Shown here: positions 28,768 to 39,366 of the stretch, piece after piece
How the letters are laid out: every line of letters begins with the position of its first letter
How positions within the stretch are numbered: the stretch's first letter is position 1
Assembly: GCF_000002875.2 (NCBI RefSeq)
Contig: NC_009416.2
Span: 999,501-1,063,500, forward strand
DNA from: Leishmania infantum JPCM5
Taxonomy: Eukaryota; Euglenozoa; Kinetoplastea; Trypanosomatida; Trypanosomatidae
Direction of reading: 5' to 3'
Length of the DNA stretch: 64,000 nt
Notes under the pieces: model-generated
Told to the model about the DNA's origin: nothing
Seen by the model: only the letters and a program-made list of their open reading frames with translations
Databases searched by the model: none
Made by a program: the position numbers and the translations under genes

Positions 28768-29709
28768 CTACCAGAACTTCATCTCGTGATACTCCTGGTC
28801 AGTGGCGCGCTTCCAGTGGCGCTCAGCCCAGTGCCAGTCCACTACATCAAAGTACTTGGAAAGGTACTCGGGGCGCTTGTTCTCGTAGTCGATGTAATAC
28901 GCATGCTCCCACACATCGACGCACAGTAGCGGTGTGTACTCGTAGTTTGTCAGCGGGCAGCCAGCGTTGCCGTAGGAGACGATATCGAAGGCGCCAGCCT
29001 TCTTGTCGTAAACCCAGTAGACCCAGCCGCTGCCAAAGAGGTTCTGCGCTGCAGTGATAAACTGCTTCTCGAACTTCTCGACGGAGCCGTACTGCGCAGA
29101 CACCGCCGCGGACAGGTCTGGCGGGATGTTGCTGCCGTACGGCTGGATACACTTCCAGAAGAAGGAGTGATTGTAGTGCTGTGCAGCGTTGTTGTAGACG
29201 CCCTTCAGCTGGGAGTCGTCGGCGCTTTTCGCAATCAATGCGTCGAGCTGCATCCCGTAGAGCGGCGTGCCCTCGATGAGTTGGTTAAGCTTCTCTACGT
29301 AGGTGCGATGGTGGCGGCCGTAGTGCACGCGAATCTGGTATGATGACATGAGCGGCATGCAGCCCTTGTACCACGGAAACTCCAGCGTGGGTAGGTAGAA
29401 GAAGCCCTGTGACTGGATGTAGTTCTCGGAGCGGCGAATGTACTCGTCTACGCGCCAGTACGTCTTGCGGTACTTTTCTACGTAGTAGTCCGGCACACGA
29501 CCGGAACGGTTGCGGAACTCGTTGTATTGGTCCATAAAGTTGAAGCGGCCCATCTGAATGTCCGCCTTTGGGGTGTGCATCACCAGCCCTGTACGGCCCG
29601 TCGCGATGTGCGCAGCAACAAGGCACGAGGAGGACACCGCAGGGGCGCCGACGACGGAGCCGAGCACGCCGGCTGTGCACACCGAAGTGGTGTACGCACG
29701 ACGAAGCAT
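28768..29709 (-). CDS. Mitochondrial Fe-superoxide-dismutase-domain protein with a long N-terminal extension
   Basis: Residues 106-313 of this 313-residue protein form an iron/manganese superoxide dismutase domain, which normally converts superoxide to H2O2 and O2. All four metal ligands are present: H129 (in VHYGRHH), H181 (in NHSFFW), D265 and H269 (in VDVWEHAYY). The second-sphere Tyr137 and the Fe-type Gln177 (AAQHYNH) are kept too. Before the domain come about 105 residues: a probable mitochondrial presequence (MLRRAYTTSV) and a Tyr/Arg-rich region absent from ordinary SODs. Long SOD-like proteins also occur as mitoribosomal subunits (mS42/mS43) in other eukaryotes. Intact ligands suggest a real enzyme, but a ribosomal role cannot be excluded. 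The ATG at 29709 is chosen because a spliced-leader-like AG lies just upstream; the open frame extends to 29784. Confidence 0.88.
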   Translation of the reverse strand: MLRRAYTTSVCTAGVLGSVVGAPAVSSSCLVAAHIATGRTGLVMHTPKADIQMGRFNFMDQYNEFRNRSGRVPDYYVEKYRKTYWRVDEYIRRSENYIQSQGFFYLPTLEFPWYKGCMPLMSSYQIRVHYGRHHRTYVEKLNQLIEGTPLYGMQLDALIAKSADDSQLKGVYNNAAQHYNHSFFWKCIQPYGSNIPPDLSAAVSAQYGSVEKFEKQFITAAQNLFGSGWVYWVYDKKAGAFDIVSYGNAGCPLTNYEYTPLLCVDVWEHAYYIDYENKRPEYLSKYFDVVDWHWAERHWKRATDQEYHEMKFW

Positions 29710-29713
29710 CGCT

Positions 29714-29715
29714 CT
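29714..29715 (-). promoter_or_regulatory. Candidate spliced-leader acceptor AG for the Fe-SOD-like gene
   Basis: A minus-strand pyrimidine tract (CTCTTCCACACTCTCTTTCTC) is followed by AAG here, 4 nt before the ATG at 29709. This supports the shorter start over the upstream in-frame codon at 29784. Confidence 0.5.
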
Positions 29716-32572
29716 TGAGAAAGAGAGTGTGGAAGAGGGGGTTCTAAATATCCGAGAAAAATGAGTCCTTTGTTGAGATATCACTGCAGCGCCACGGAAG
29801 AGGATGTGGCGCTTCCACTACGGCCGTTCTACCCGAAGGTGAGGAGAGAATGCTATGCGTGTGCGTACGCATGCGCGTGCTCTCGTCTTTGGCGGCAAAG
29901 GAACGCGAGGGAGGAGCGGGAAGGAGGGCTTCACTAGACTACGCTATGCTACGTAAACATAAAAACAAAAAGAAAAATCAACGAGCAAGTGAAAAGAGCG
30001 ATGGGGCTCTGGCACAGGCAGCGACGGCAACCACAACGCGCACAGCAGTCGAAGGTAGAGTGTGTATGTATGTATGTGTGTGTGTGTGTGTAACCAGAAC
30101 AAAGTCGGGTATCGAGCTAAACAGAAGATGTGTTCCTACGCAAAGACAACAAGGGGCACCATAGTTGTGAGAGACGACGACAGAAAATCGCGTGTGGCGG
30201 CAAAGGCCAGAAAACGAGTACGAGTGCGCACAGCGTCGGATGCGCGAGTACTCCGTGCTGAAGCTGTACAGAAAGGGGGGTTTTGAGAGAGAGAAAGATG
30301 AACAGGCGAAGTCAGTGGTGATGCTCTTAGCGGATGGAGTTCGGGGTGATGAAGGGAAGCTTGGTTCTGCGCGGGAAGCAGCGAAGATTCAAGGAGGAAG
30401 CTTGTACAAAGTCTCAGCTGCTGCGTCACAAAAAAAAAGGAAAACCTAAGTTGTGCAACTGAGAGAAAACACGGGGCACAACAAAGCCTCGATACCACTG
30501 AGAGAGAGACACACACACACAAGGACCTGAAGGGAGGGGGTGCGAGGACGGCACGGGCGGAGGCTCATCCTACAAGAAATCGGAGATTGATGTCGATAGT
30601 TGTCGTCGGCGTTGATACACATATGCGTGTAAAGAGAGAGAGTGAGAAGTGGGGAAAGGGGGGTAGATGAGATACGAAATATCGGAGCAGTGACAATGGA
30701 AACAATAGATATATGCATGCGTGCAACGGTGTGCTGCACCACCGTGAGCATGCGCGCATACGTAAAAGCCCATCAGCGGTTGTACGGATGCGCTCCGTGT
30801 GGTAAATGAGCCACTCCAGTTTTTCTCTTCCCCGTTTTGTGTCTTCACGACTCGTCTCTCGAAACTCGAGAGGTGCTTACACGTGAAAAGACGCCGCTTC
30901 CGAGCGAAAAGGCCGCGTCTTCCTGTGCGCCTCTGCGTGGCCACACGCATGAGCACACTTGCTCACTGGCGAGCGCTCCTCTTTTTAGTTGTCGCCGCCC
31001 GCCCACCCACCCCCTCGAATCGATGTTGCTGCTCTGTTTCGTGTGTTCGTTTCTATGTTAGGTCTCTGCATTCGTCGACTGTTTTCACCTAGAAGGTCAT
31101 GGAGTCGCGCGCACGTGTGCATGCACAAGCACATCATGGGGATGTGAACGCACCGTGTAACCACGGAAACAACGAAACACATCATGGGACAGAGAGGAGA
31201 GAGGAAAGTGGGGAGGTTCATATATCTTTATATACGCATGCGTGCGAAACCCTTGAGGCCGAACACCTACGAGCATACACACACAACCTACATATGTATT
31301 CTGTTGTTGACATATGCGCTCCGTTTCGTTGCGGTTTCCGTTTCAAGCCGAAGGAGAGGAGGAGAGAACAGAGAAAGAAAAAGAAAAACGATGAGGCACG
31401 ACACCAAAACACGCACACGTGCACCAAACGTGCGAAGGGGGGAAAAACACACACATTTTTTTCGGTTCATCATTAAAGAAGCAGCGTAAGAAAACAAAAG
31501 CCGAAGCAGACAGTGGCACAGCATCACGCACGCGCACAGCACACGTACTCACACACACAATGGCATAGTATGACGCCCCCGCCCCCAGTCACGAAGTAGC
31601 CCCACAAGAGCGAATAGAAAGAGAAAAAAAGAAACAAAAAGAGAAAGGAAAAGACGCGTGCACCAGAGCGAGGAAGAAGCAAGTACAGAAAAAAAAAACG
31701 AAAACGAAATAGGAAAGCCACAAGAGGCGAAAATATCCATCACGAGAGAGAGAAGGAGAAAATATGGGGCGTCCGTCAGGCGCAACAGGAGGGCAAAGAG
31801 CGCAAGCCAGACGAAAGCGAAAGCCCAGCGGCGTCCTTCACACACGCACACACACACACAGAAACTCGCTTTTGCGAAAGCGGAGGCACCGAGAGAGAGA
31901 GCATGGGGGAGGGGGCATGGACAGCGGAGATGTTGGGTGGCCTGTGCGAAAACGTTATCCCTGCGTCCGAGTGCTCCTTATCCCACGCCGTTCAAGTGCA
32001 GGTGTGTAGATTCGATACCTATCATGTGTGCTTTCCCGTATGACAGCGTGGAGCAGATTACCTTTCAAACAAAGAACCCTTTTCTCCTTCTCTCTCGCCG
32101 AACAACGGTGTAGAAGCACTGCGGAGAGCAGATCGCGGAGGGCACACACACGCACCAAGAAGGAAGAAGGGAAAGGATAGGGAGAAGGCTTGCCTCTGTT
32201 TTGCGTATTACGAGGCCACCAATGCTTTCACAAATCCAGGAACCAGCGGGGCAGACACGCCCACGCGCGCCAAAGAAAACACTAAAGAAAGTAAGGGGGA
32301 GAGAGAGGGAGGGGGCGGTACATAAGATAGATTGATGAGAAAGTAACATAAAAAGCTAGAGAAGGAGCATGAGAGAGGGGGCGGGGAAGGAAAAAAAAAA
32401 AGAGAGGCACGCGCACTGCATACGAGACGCTCACACAGACACACATGCACACACTTTCGGAGAAGGCACAAAGGAAAAAAAAATGTCAACCAAACGCGCG
32501 CCTTGCGTGGCAGTGTTGTGTGTGTGCGTGCTGTTCCTTTTCTTGCGCGTACGCGCCGCATAAACTAACTAT
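29716..32572. other. Gene-free region, left part of a 7.3-kb gap
   Basis: Apart from the GT/TATG repeat at 30061-30092 this is purine- and CA-rich simple sequence on the plus strand, with A-rich runs (for example 32393-32402). Many overlapping frames of 60-150 codons exist, but their translations are Cys/Val/Leu/Ser or Lys/Glu/Arg low complexity. I see no gene. Confidence 0.6.
30061..30092. repeat. GT / TATG simple repeat
   Basis: TGTG followed by a short TATG run and then pure TG. Confidence 0.9.
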
Positions 32573-34410
32573 TCGTTTTTGTTGTTATTGTGAACTCGAC
32601 CGAACCGCTCCACCCACGAACATGTCAGCCACCCAGGCACGGATACAACCACAGTTCACCTCGCTCAGCTGCACATCACGGTTGAACGCTGGTTTTCCAG
32701 GACGGCTCGTCATGCCGCCGAGCCATGGACGTACGTCCAGCGCGCTCTTCTCGTTCTTCCCCGTCCTTGTCCGTACGTCGCATGCGCGCTGCGTGAGCGG
32801 CGCCCGAGGGGGGCTTGGGTGGGCCGCATGCCCTAATCCACGCGGGCTGCGCACAGGCTTCTGCTCGAGGACAAAAGCCCTGGCATCTAGCGTGCGGGCA
32901 ACAGAGGGTGGTCCACGTGCATGCAGCGCGAGCTCAAGGAGGGAGTTGGCGAGCTTCGGGCCAGGGCCCTCGAAGGCCCTGCGCCGTCTGGCTGTGTGCC
33001 GCGCTTCTCCCCGGCTCGCTTCAAGCCGCCGCGTCCCATAATATAGGGTGAACACCCTCCGCATGGAGGGTCTGGAAGACCCGGTGGGTGCAACTCGAGG
33101 TGCCCCCGTCGTGCCTCCCCGCACCCATGCCTCAGCAGCCCACCCGCTCAGATGGAGGGGGTACCGCATGCTCTTTGCACACACGCGCCTTGGGCTTGAC
33201 TCGTACGGATCCCTTCCCGCCTTTTCCGCCCATCGCTCTTGCGCTGCTGACCTCTCGATGCGCTGCTTGAACGTGGCACGCCATGCCAGCTATGCTTGAC
33301 AGTCCGTGCGCACAGCACTCGCATTTCTGCATCGTGGCCCCGCCTCAAGGCGACGCTGCTGTCTGTGGAAGAGGGCTCGGTGTCTTCATCGTCCATTTCG
33401 GTCTATTTCATAGGAAGGGGGAAGGGGGTCTGGATGGCGTGCCCACATGCACCGCGACAGATGGAACGCTGCTACACGTCTGTGGTAGCAGGGAGCACTC
33501 CGCCCTCTCCTGGGCCCGCACGCCTCTGACAGGAGTGGGTGTGCCAAGCGGAAGGGGCTCTCGGACAGGCACGTGCGGCTGCGCGCAGAGAATTCACAGC
33601 TTGTCCTTCAGAAGGGGGCATAGGGGGCAGTGGTACCCCACTGTCAGCAGAGCGCCAGGCAGCAAACCATCTGCACACCATGCAGCCTCTGTCAGCCACT
33701 CGCCTCTGCAGACATCGAAAACGCGGGCAGGTGCTCGCGCGCAACTGGTGTGATCGAAAACTTCCCGTGCCGCCACGTCACTCTCAGGTTTGTAGCAGGG
33801 CGTGAGGTGTATCCGTCTAGTAGGACCATCGAAGCAAAGTCAGGGCCTCTCTGCTCCAGTTTCGTCTTTGAGCACGTTGGGGCCGGCGCCTTTACGTATG
33901 TTCTCTCGCACAGGCGCAGAAACGCCACCACCGTGTTTCCTTTCCCTTGCCGCACCGCGATGCTGAAAAGACGGGAGAAGAATGTGCCCTTCAGACCTGT
34001 GGAGTAAAATGCGCCTCTCTTACCGAATACAGACTTGGATCGAAGACTCGACGAGGAGCCAGGCCAACTAACACCGCTGGGTACCGCTCAAGCCCCATGC
34101 AACGCCACTGCACACAGTACAGGGTAGGCCCTAGATCGCGCTCCAAGTCCCCGCGACGCAGCAAAAGCCAGAGAGACAGTCGGTGGGCGCGTGTGCTTGT
34201 GGAGTCGTCGGCGCGATTCGTGGTGAGATGGCACACACGTTATCAGCGTGGCCGGATGTCTCTTCGGCGCAGCACTAGCCCAGACCTCTCTGCCGGCATC
34301 AAGAGTCCGCAACCGTACCCGAGTGCAAGCTGTGCAGGCTCTTGGCTCCCACACAGAGTGTCCATTCGGAACCCTGGATACCGCGCGCTGAGGTGGCAGG
34401 CATGATCGGG
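32573..34410 (-). mobile_element. Degenerate ingi-clade retroelement remnant (DIRE-like)
   Basis: About 1.8 kb of balanced, GC-rich, non-repetitive sequence sits abruptly inside purine-rich simple sequence. Read on the minus strand it opens near 34400 with CACCTCAGCGCGCGGTATC followed by a CAGGGT box. This nearly matches the 5' end of the shorter element at 18.9 kb. It closes at an A-rich stretch (AACAACAAAAACGAATA, about 32570-32587), like a non-LTR poly-A tail. No long frame survives, but short minus-strand frames look protein-derived, and one (33258-33323) encodes a C2H2 zinc finger. C-terminal zinc fingers are typical of ingi/L1Tc non-LTR elements. Orientation, shared 5' signature and A-rich end support a dead retroelement; the exact class is inferred. 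Confidence 0.5.
33258..33323 (-). pseudogene. C2H2 zinc-finger remnant inside the retroelement
   Basis: A minus-strand frame reads C-x2-C-x12-H-x4-H (CECCAHGLSSIAGMACH, then VQAAH), with hydrophobic residues where a classical finger needs them. It is open for only about 66 codons and has no adjoining intact domain, so I read it as a fossil of the retroelement's C-terminal finger. Confidence 0.4.
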
Positions 34411-37040
34411 GGGAAGGGGAAAAGAAAGAAAGGAAGAAAAGAGAGTTGGCTTTCAAAGGCGCTACTCGTGCACACACACACACACGACGGTGTTTCTGCC
34501 CATCCCCAATGCGCCGGCCACCGCTGCCCTCCATCCACTCCCTCCACCATAGCCGTTGCTGTCATCGATTGTACGAAGAAAAGAAAGAGTGCGTGTTCAT
34601 GTCCTGATTAACTCCCGCCCTTCGTGCCTCTCAAAGAAGAGGGGGGGATGTCAGCTCAGAAGAACGGAAGAGAAGGAGGAGGGAACAAAAAGTAAGGATG
34701 GGATAGCATGCTGGGGGTGGGGAGCGGGGCACGTGCACATGTCCTCCGTGACTGTTACGAAGTGCCTGTGTAGGTGTGTGTGTGTGTGTGTGGTATCGGC
34801 TGCCAGAATGTGGCAAAGGGAAGAGCGGAAAAATAAAAACGAAAAGAAAGACGGAGAGAGACGCCCAGAGCGAGGGTGTCTTAGCACGCAGACACAGAAA
34901 CGCAACGTTACACGAAGGAGTGGGGTGAGGACAGAGAAAGGGAGGTGAGCAAAGGCACGCGGAGTGGAGGTGTAGGGCAGTGTCTCTCGCCTCTCCGTAC
35001 ACCTGCCCGTCTCTCTGTCTCCAGGCAGAGGCACAGGCAGCGAGATGGGCAGGTAGACTGGGAGGCGGGAAGTGGCGGCGCGGCATAAAAGGGGCACGAT
35101 GCGAAAGGGAAGTCGGAGAAAGGAAGAGGGACAGAAGCAATACGCACACAGCACACAGAGAAACGGCAAGAGAAACGAAGACAAGCGCTGCGGCGCAGGG
35201 GGGGCGCACTCACTAATCGAGGCGATCGCATGCAATGTGAGTTCAAAGTGAAAAAAAAAAGAAGCAAACGTCGGCGTCCTCTCTCTCTCTCCCCTCCCCT
35301 CCCGCCGTCATATTGGCCTCCTGGACGATTCGTTTTACAGCTCTGCGGATGCTCTCTCACACCGGACCCCATGGCGCTATGAAACTGCCCTTCGCGTCGC
35401 CTTCTCTCCCTGGATTCGCGCACAGGCGCGTACACCGCTCGCACTGTGCGTGGCGTAGCGCACGAAGCTGTACAAGGAGCTCGTGAAAGGAGAATGAAGG
35501 CGACAGGCGAGCAAGTTGGCGAGCAAAAGCAAGCGCATACGGCAAAAGGCAGGTTGGGTTGCGTGAGGCGAGCGATGCAGAGGCCAAAGCACATCGGTCA
35601 AGATACCCGCATCCCGATCGACAACAGAGAAGAGAGAGAGGGAAGGAGGGCAAGAAGACGCATGTGCACTTCAGGTGCGCGTGCATGTGGGGATGAGGAG
35701 AGGGGAGACAGAGAGGAGGAGAGGGGTCGGACCGCCATGTGCTGCAGCACAACTCACCGGTAAGAAAACGTGCGGGCAATGAAAAAAAAAGAAGAGAAAA
35801 CAAGAAAAAGCGCGCCATGTCTTTGCTGTTTTTGATGCACACACATACATATATGTATGTCTCCGTATATATGTATACCTTCATACTAAACAGCGGCACT
35901 GGCGAAGGCGCGCATCACAGTTGACGTGCACCGTCATCTTGTCGAGTGTGGGCGGTCCCTTTTTTGTCGTTTTTAGTTTCGTTTTTTGTGTGTGTGTGTG
36001 TCGCTTTTTTGTTTTCGCACTCACGTGTGAAGGACAAAAAAAAGTGGGCAAAGGCGTAGGTTAGGGGGAGCGGGGGTACGGAGAGGGGGGCAGAAGAGGG
36101 GGGAGGGGGCGTCGTACACGTCCGCACGAACGTCACATCATCCCATGGACAACAACATGCTTAAAAAAAAAGGACGGAAGCTGTGCACGAACCAAAAACA
36201 AAAAATAAGACGTGATAGATATAATATATATAATACTAATAAACAGCGCACGACAACTACAAATACGGAGTCCGCTCGCTTCACTCATGAAGGGAGAAGA
36301 GTGGAGGCAGCGGCGATGGCATGTGGGTGGTGTGGCGGAGATGCCGTTCGCTGACGTACACCAGTCCAGTGAATCAGCAACATCTATAAGATGGGGTCCT
36401 CTCTCTCTCCCCGTCATCTCTGCTTGCGCGTCGTTCGCGAGTAAAACTACCCTACGTCTATAACGCGTGTGTCGACCATATCCAGTTCGTTGTGCGCCCA
36501 CCTCTGCGGCTTTTGTTTCTCCCCGGCTTCCGGCGCCGCCGCTCGCTCCGTTTTGAGACGGGCAAAGAGAGGGGAGAGCGCGAGGAAGAGGTGGGCGCAT
36601 CGTCTGATGCCCGCGTGCCGGTGTGCGCGCATCACTCGTCCCTCACACACGCCCCGCCTCCCGCCTGCCGTTCCTCTCTCCTCGCCGTCGCTTTTTGCTT
36701 CATGCATTGCAAAGACACGCACACACATGGACAGACCCCACTGGCACAGGTCGTACACCTTCGCATCCATATCGTGTCGCCGACATGTGCGCGTGCGTGG
36801 CTATCTGTGGCGGCGAGGGTGGGCGAGAGGGGGTGGGCGGGGTGGGCGGGAGACACGGCATGTGCCACACCACCGCGGCACAAAAGGCGGAGACAGCAAA
36901 CACAAAGAAAAGCAAAGAGGAAACGTCAGCAATGACTTGCTACGTTCGTGCGCATGTCGAGATAAGCGGTGTCACATCCACAGTAGTGGAAAGGCGGCGG
37001 GGGACAGAGGCGAGCCAGTCCCCGGAGAGGATCTACCCGC
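34411..37040. other. Gene-free region, right part of a 7.3-kb gap
   Basis: This is purine-rich simple sequence on the plus strand, with a GT run at 34774-34792, AT-rich sequence around 35844-35890 and 36205-36245, and GT again near 35988-36002. The largest minus-strand frames (180-230 codons at 34631-35899) translate to Cys/Ser/Leu/Arg-rich low complexity. A 107-codon ATG frame at 36447-36770 has no recognisable domain. No gene is supported. Confidence 0.55.
34774..34792. repeat. GT microsatellite
   Basis: An uninterrupted GT run. Confidence 0.9.
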
Positions 37041-38240
37041 TTAGCAGCCCATCGACTCTCCGCGCAGCTTGTCGAAACCCTGGCAGAGGTCCTGCTTGAG
37101 ATCCTCCAAGCTCTCGAGGCCGATCTGGAAACGGAGGAGGATGCCACCAGGGGCGAAGGTGGTTGCCGTGCGGTACGTGGTGCAGTCGAAGCACATTACA
37201 AGACTCTCGAAGCCGCCCCATGAAAAGCCTATGCTGAAGAGCTTGTAGCTGCCGATCATCCGCTCCACGTCCTGCAGCGCGTACTTGGGGCGCAGCACGA
37301 TCGAGAAGAGGCCGGAGGAGCCGGTGAAGTCGCGCCTCCAGATCTCGTGGCCACGACAGCTGGGGAACGCCGGGTGCAGCACCTTGAGTACCTCCTCGCG
37401 GCTCTCCATGAAGCGCGCCATCTCGAGCCCGCGCTTCTCCGCCTCCTTGAGGCGAATGTACATGGTGCGAAGCCCCCGCAGCCCCAGGTAGCAGTCCTCG
37501 TTGCCGGGCACCGACTGCAAGAGGTTCATGAACCCCCGCAGCTTTGGGTACCACTTCTCGTTGGCTGAGATGAGACCCAGCAGCAGGTCTGAGTGGCCGC
37601 CGACGTACTTGGTGCCAGCCTCCACCGAGATGTCGCACCCTATGCCGAGAGCGTCAAAAAAGATGGGAGTGGCCCAAGTGTTGTCGATGATCGTCGTAAC
37701 GTTGAATTCGCGTGCCACAGCGCAGATCATCGGCACATCCTGGATTTCGAAGGTCTGCGACCCCGGTGACTCCATGAAGATTACGGTGGTGTTGGGCTTC
37801 TGGTGGAGCAGCTCACGCAGCTCGTCTGCCGTGATGCAGGGATCGTAGTAGGTCGTGGTGATGCCCTTGGTCACCAAGAAGTTGTCGCACAGGTTACGGG
37901 TGGGCAGATAGACTGCGTCCGCCACAAGAATATTGTCACCGCTGTTCGCGGCCGCCAGCAGCGCGTACGCTATCGCCTGCATGCCCGACGACACGACAAT
38001 ACTGCCAGCACCGCCGGTGAGCGCAGTCCAGGCGTTCTGCAGGTTCGTCACGGTGGGGTTGCCAGCGGTGCCGTACCAGTACGGGGAGCGGCGCTTCAGT
38101 GCGTCATCGACGCTCTTATAGAGGACGGTGGAACCGCGGTAGATGGGGCAGTTGATGAAGCCCCATTGCTCATCCGGGTTGCGGCCGACACGGCCCAGCT
38201 TGGTCTCGACAGAGCATTGATCAGATGACTGATGTGGCAT
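37041..38240 (-). CDS. Cystathionine beta-lyase, bacterial MetC type
   Basis: This 399-residue PLP enzyme of the Cys/Met metabolism family is full length and close to bacterial MetC. It would cleave cystathionine to homocysteine, pyruvate and ammonia. The PLP lysine is K211 in EAGTKYVGGHSD and the pyridine-binding Asp is D186 in IDNTWA. Other MetC hallmarks are FMESPGSQTFE (about 155-165), DFTGSSGLFS and FSWGGFESL near the C-terminus. The phosphate-binding segment reads YGTAGNPT (from Tyr56), so the Arg that follows Tyr-Gly in E. coli MetC is a Thr here. The C-terminus (ESMGC) is not an obvious glycosomal signal. Trypanosomatid cystathionine beta-lyase is a known candidate for transfer from bacteria. 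The ATG at 38240 starts the conserved protein. Confidence 0.93.
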   Translation of the reverse strand: MPHQSSDQCSVETKLGRVGRNPDEQWGFINCPIYRGSTVLYKSVDDALKRRSPYWYGTAGNPTVTNLQNAWTALTGGAGSIVVSSGMQAIAYALLAAANSGDNILVADAVYLPTRNLCDNFLVTKGITTTYYDPCITADELRELLHQKPNTTVIFMESPGSQTFEIQDVPMICAVAREFNVTTIIDNTWATPIFFDALGIGCDISVEAGTKYVGGHSDLLLGLISANEKWYPKLRGFMNLLQSVPGNEDCYLGLRGLRTMYIRLKEAEKRGLEMARFMESREEVLKVLHPAFPSCRGHEIWRRDFTGSSGLFSIVLRPKYALQDVERMIGSYKLFSIGFSWGGFESLVMCFDCTTYRTATTFAPGGILLRFQIGLESLEDLKQDLCQGFDKLRGESMGC

Positions 38241-38649
38241 TGCAACACGGAAGAGCTGCCGTTGAGGGCAAGCGGGAGCGGGCAGTCGTGGACTGTTGGC
38301 AGGCGGGTAGTGCTGTAAAGGAAATGGGGGAGGGGGGTTCAGTGGTGGCTGAGCAAGAGATGGGAACGCGCATCTGGTGTGAGATGGGGGGTGTGGATGT
38401 ATGCGTGAGCGTGTTCACGTTGTCGTGCATTCGCGCAAACGTGTGGAGGCGGATGAAGGGAGAGCGTTAAGACAGAAGCAGCGAGAAGGCAAGCGCAAGG
38501 ACGGTGCGTAATGAATAAAGCTCCAGCCAGAGATGCAGCACAGAACAGCTGGCGGTTGGGGCAGAGGAGGAAAGAGGGAAGGCATGCGGGAGTGTGCCGC
38601 AACGGCCCCAAAGGGCCGAGGAAAGCAAAGATGTCGTCCGTCACAATCT

Positions 38650-39366
38650 CCTCCCTCACTGACAGCTGCGCCCGCCACCCGTGAGCCCCGCGCAGCAGCG
38701 CGGGGACGTCGGAACAGCCGAAGAGATTCCATAAGCCAACGCAGAACGCTGATGTTCGCGGTGTCTTCTCGTTGCTGCGGCCTCTCTGACGCCGTCCATG
38801 ACGGCGATTATGCGCACACTTGCGTTTGTACCCCTGGGTCGCGGAAGAAAGACTGCCGCTAGGCCGGTATGTATGCGTGGAGGACAGGGATGCTTCCGAG
38901 CCCACCGCGAGAGAGCATGACTGCGTCCGAGCTTCAGAAGGCTCTCCGGTGAGGGGCTCGGTTCGCGCGACGTCGCTGTCACCCGCCGCGTTGGGAGACG
39001 TCGGAGGAGCCACCGGCACCTTTGACGGGGCAAGGGATGCGGTGGAAGCAATGGTGGCGGCCGCGGAGGGGGCGCAGGACGGCGCAGAGTCGGTCACCGT
39101 AAGCCTGGTCGGCTCCCCGCTGGATCGGCCGGTTTGTCGATTGGCGTAGCACGCTTGGCGCCTGCGTGGGCCGGTTTTGCGTTGCCACAAGCTAGGGTGG
39201 AAGGAGGTCCCACAGCAGCGACGTTCCTGGCGGTAACGGGGAGAGCCATGCCGCAGATGTTCGATATGCTTATCGCCGCATAGACATCAGCGGCCGGCTT
39301 TCGAAAGCGAGCGTGCACAAGCCCAGGCACACACACACACACACACACGTGCGCAATGAGCTGCAT
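38650..39366 (-). pseudogene. Possible frameshifted coding remnant
   Basis: Two minus-strand frames here have Ala/Pro/Ser/Thr composition like local genes but do not join. The first starts with an ATG at 39366 and stops at 39094. The second is open from about 39190 to 38339 but contains no ATG. They overlap around 39094-39190, as expected if one frameshift split a single reading frame. I see no named domain. A retroposon fragment or plain non-coding sequence is equally possible. Confidence 0.25.
39328..39348. repeat. (CA)n microsatellite
   Basis: An uninterrupted CA run. On the minus strand it encodes the Val-Cys repeats seen at the start of the 39366 frame. Confidence 0.95.

Noticed and set aside
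28768..29709. Idea that the SOD domain has lost a metal ligand
   Set aside because: I first aligned the ligand His with the P-L-M-S segment, but the true ligand is the first His of HYGRHH, which is present; all four ligands are intact.
34631..35899. Several minus-strand frames of 180-230 codons
   Set aside because: They overlap each other in different frames, have Ser/Leu/Cys/Arg composition from CT-rich sequence and no domain.
36447..36770. 107-codon ATG frame on the minus strand
   Set aside because: No recognisable domain; composition is not clearly coding and no good acceptor site is evident. Too weak to call.
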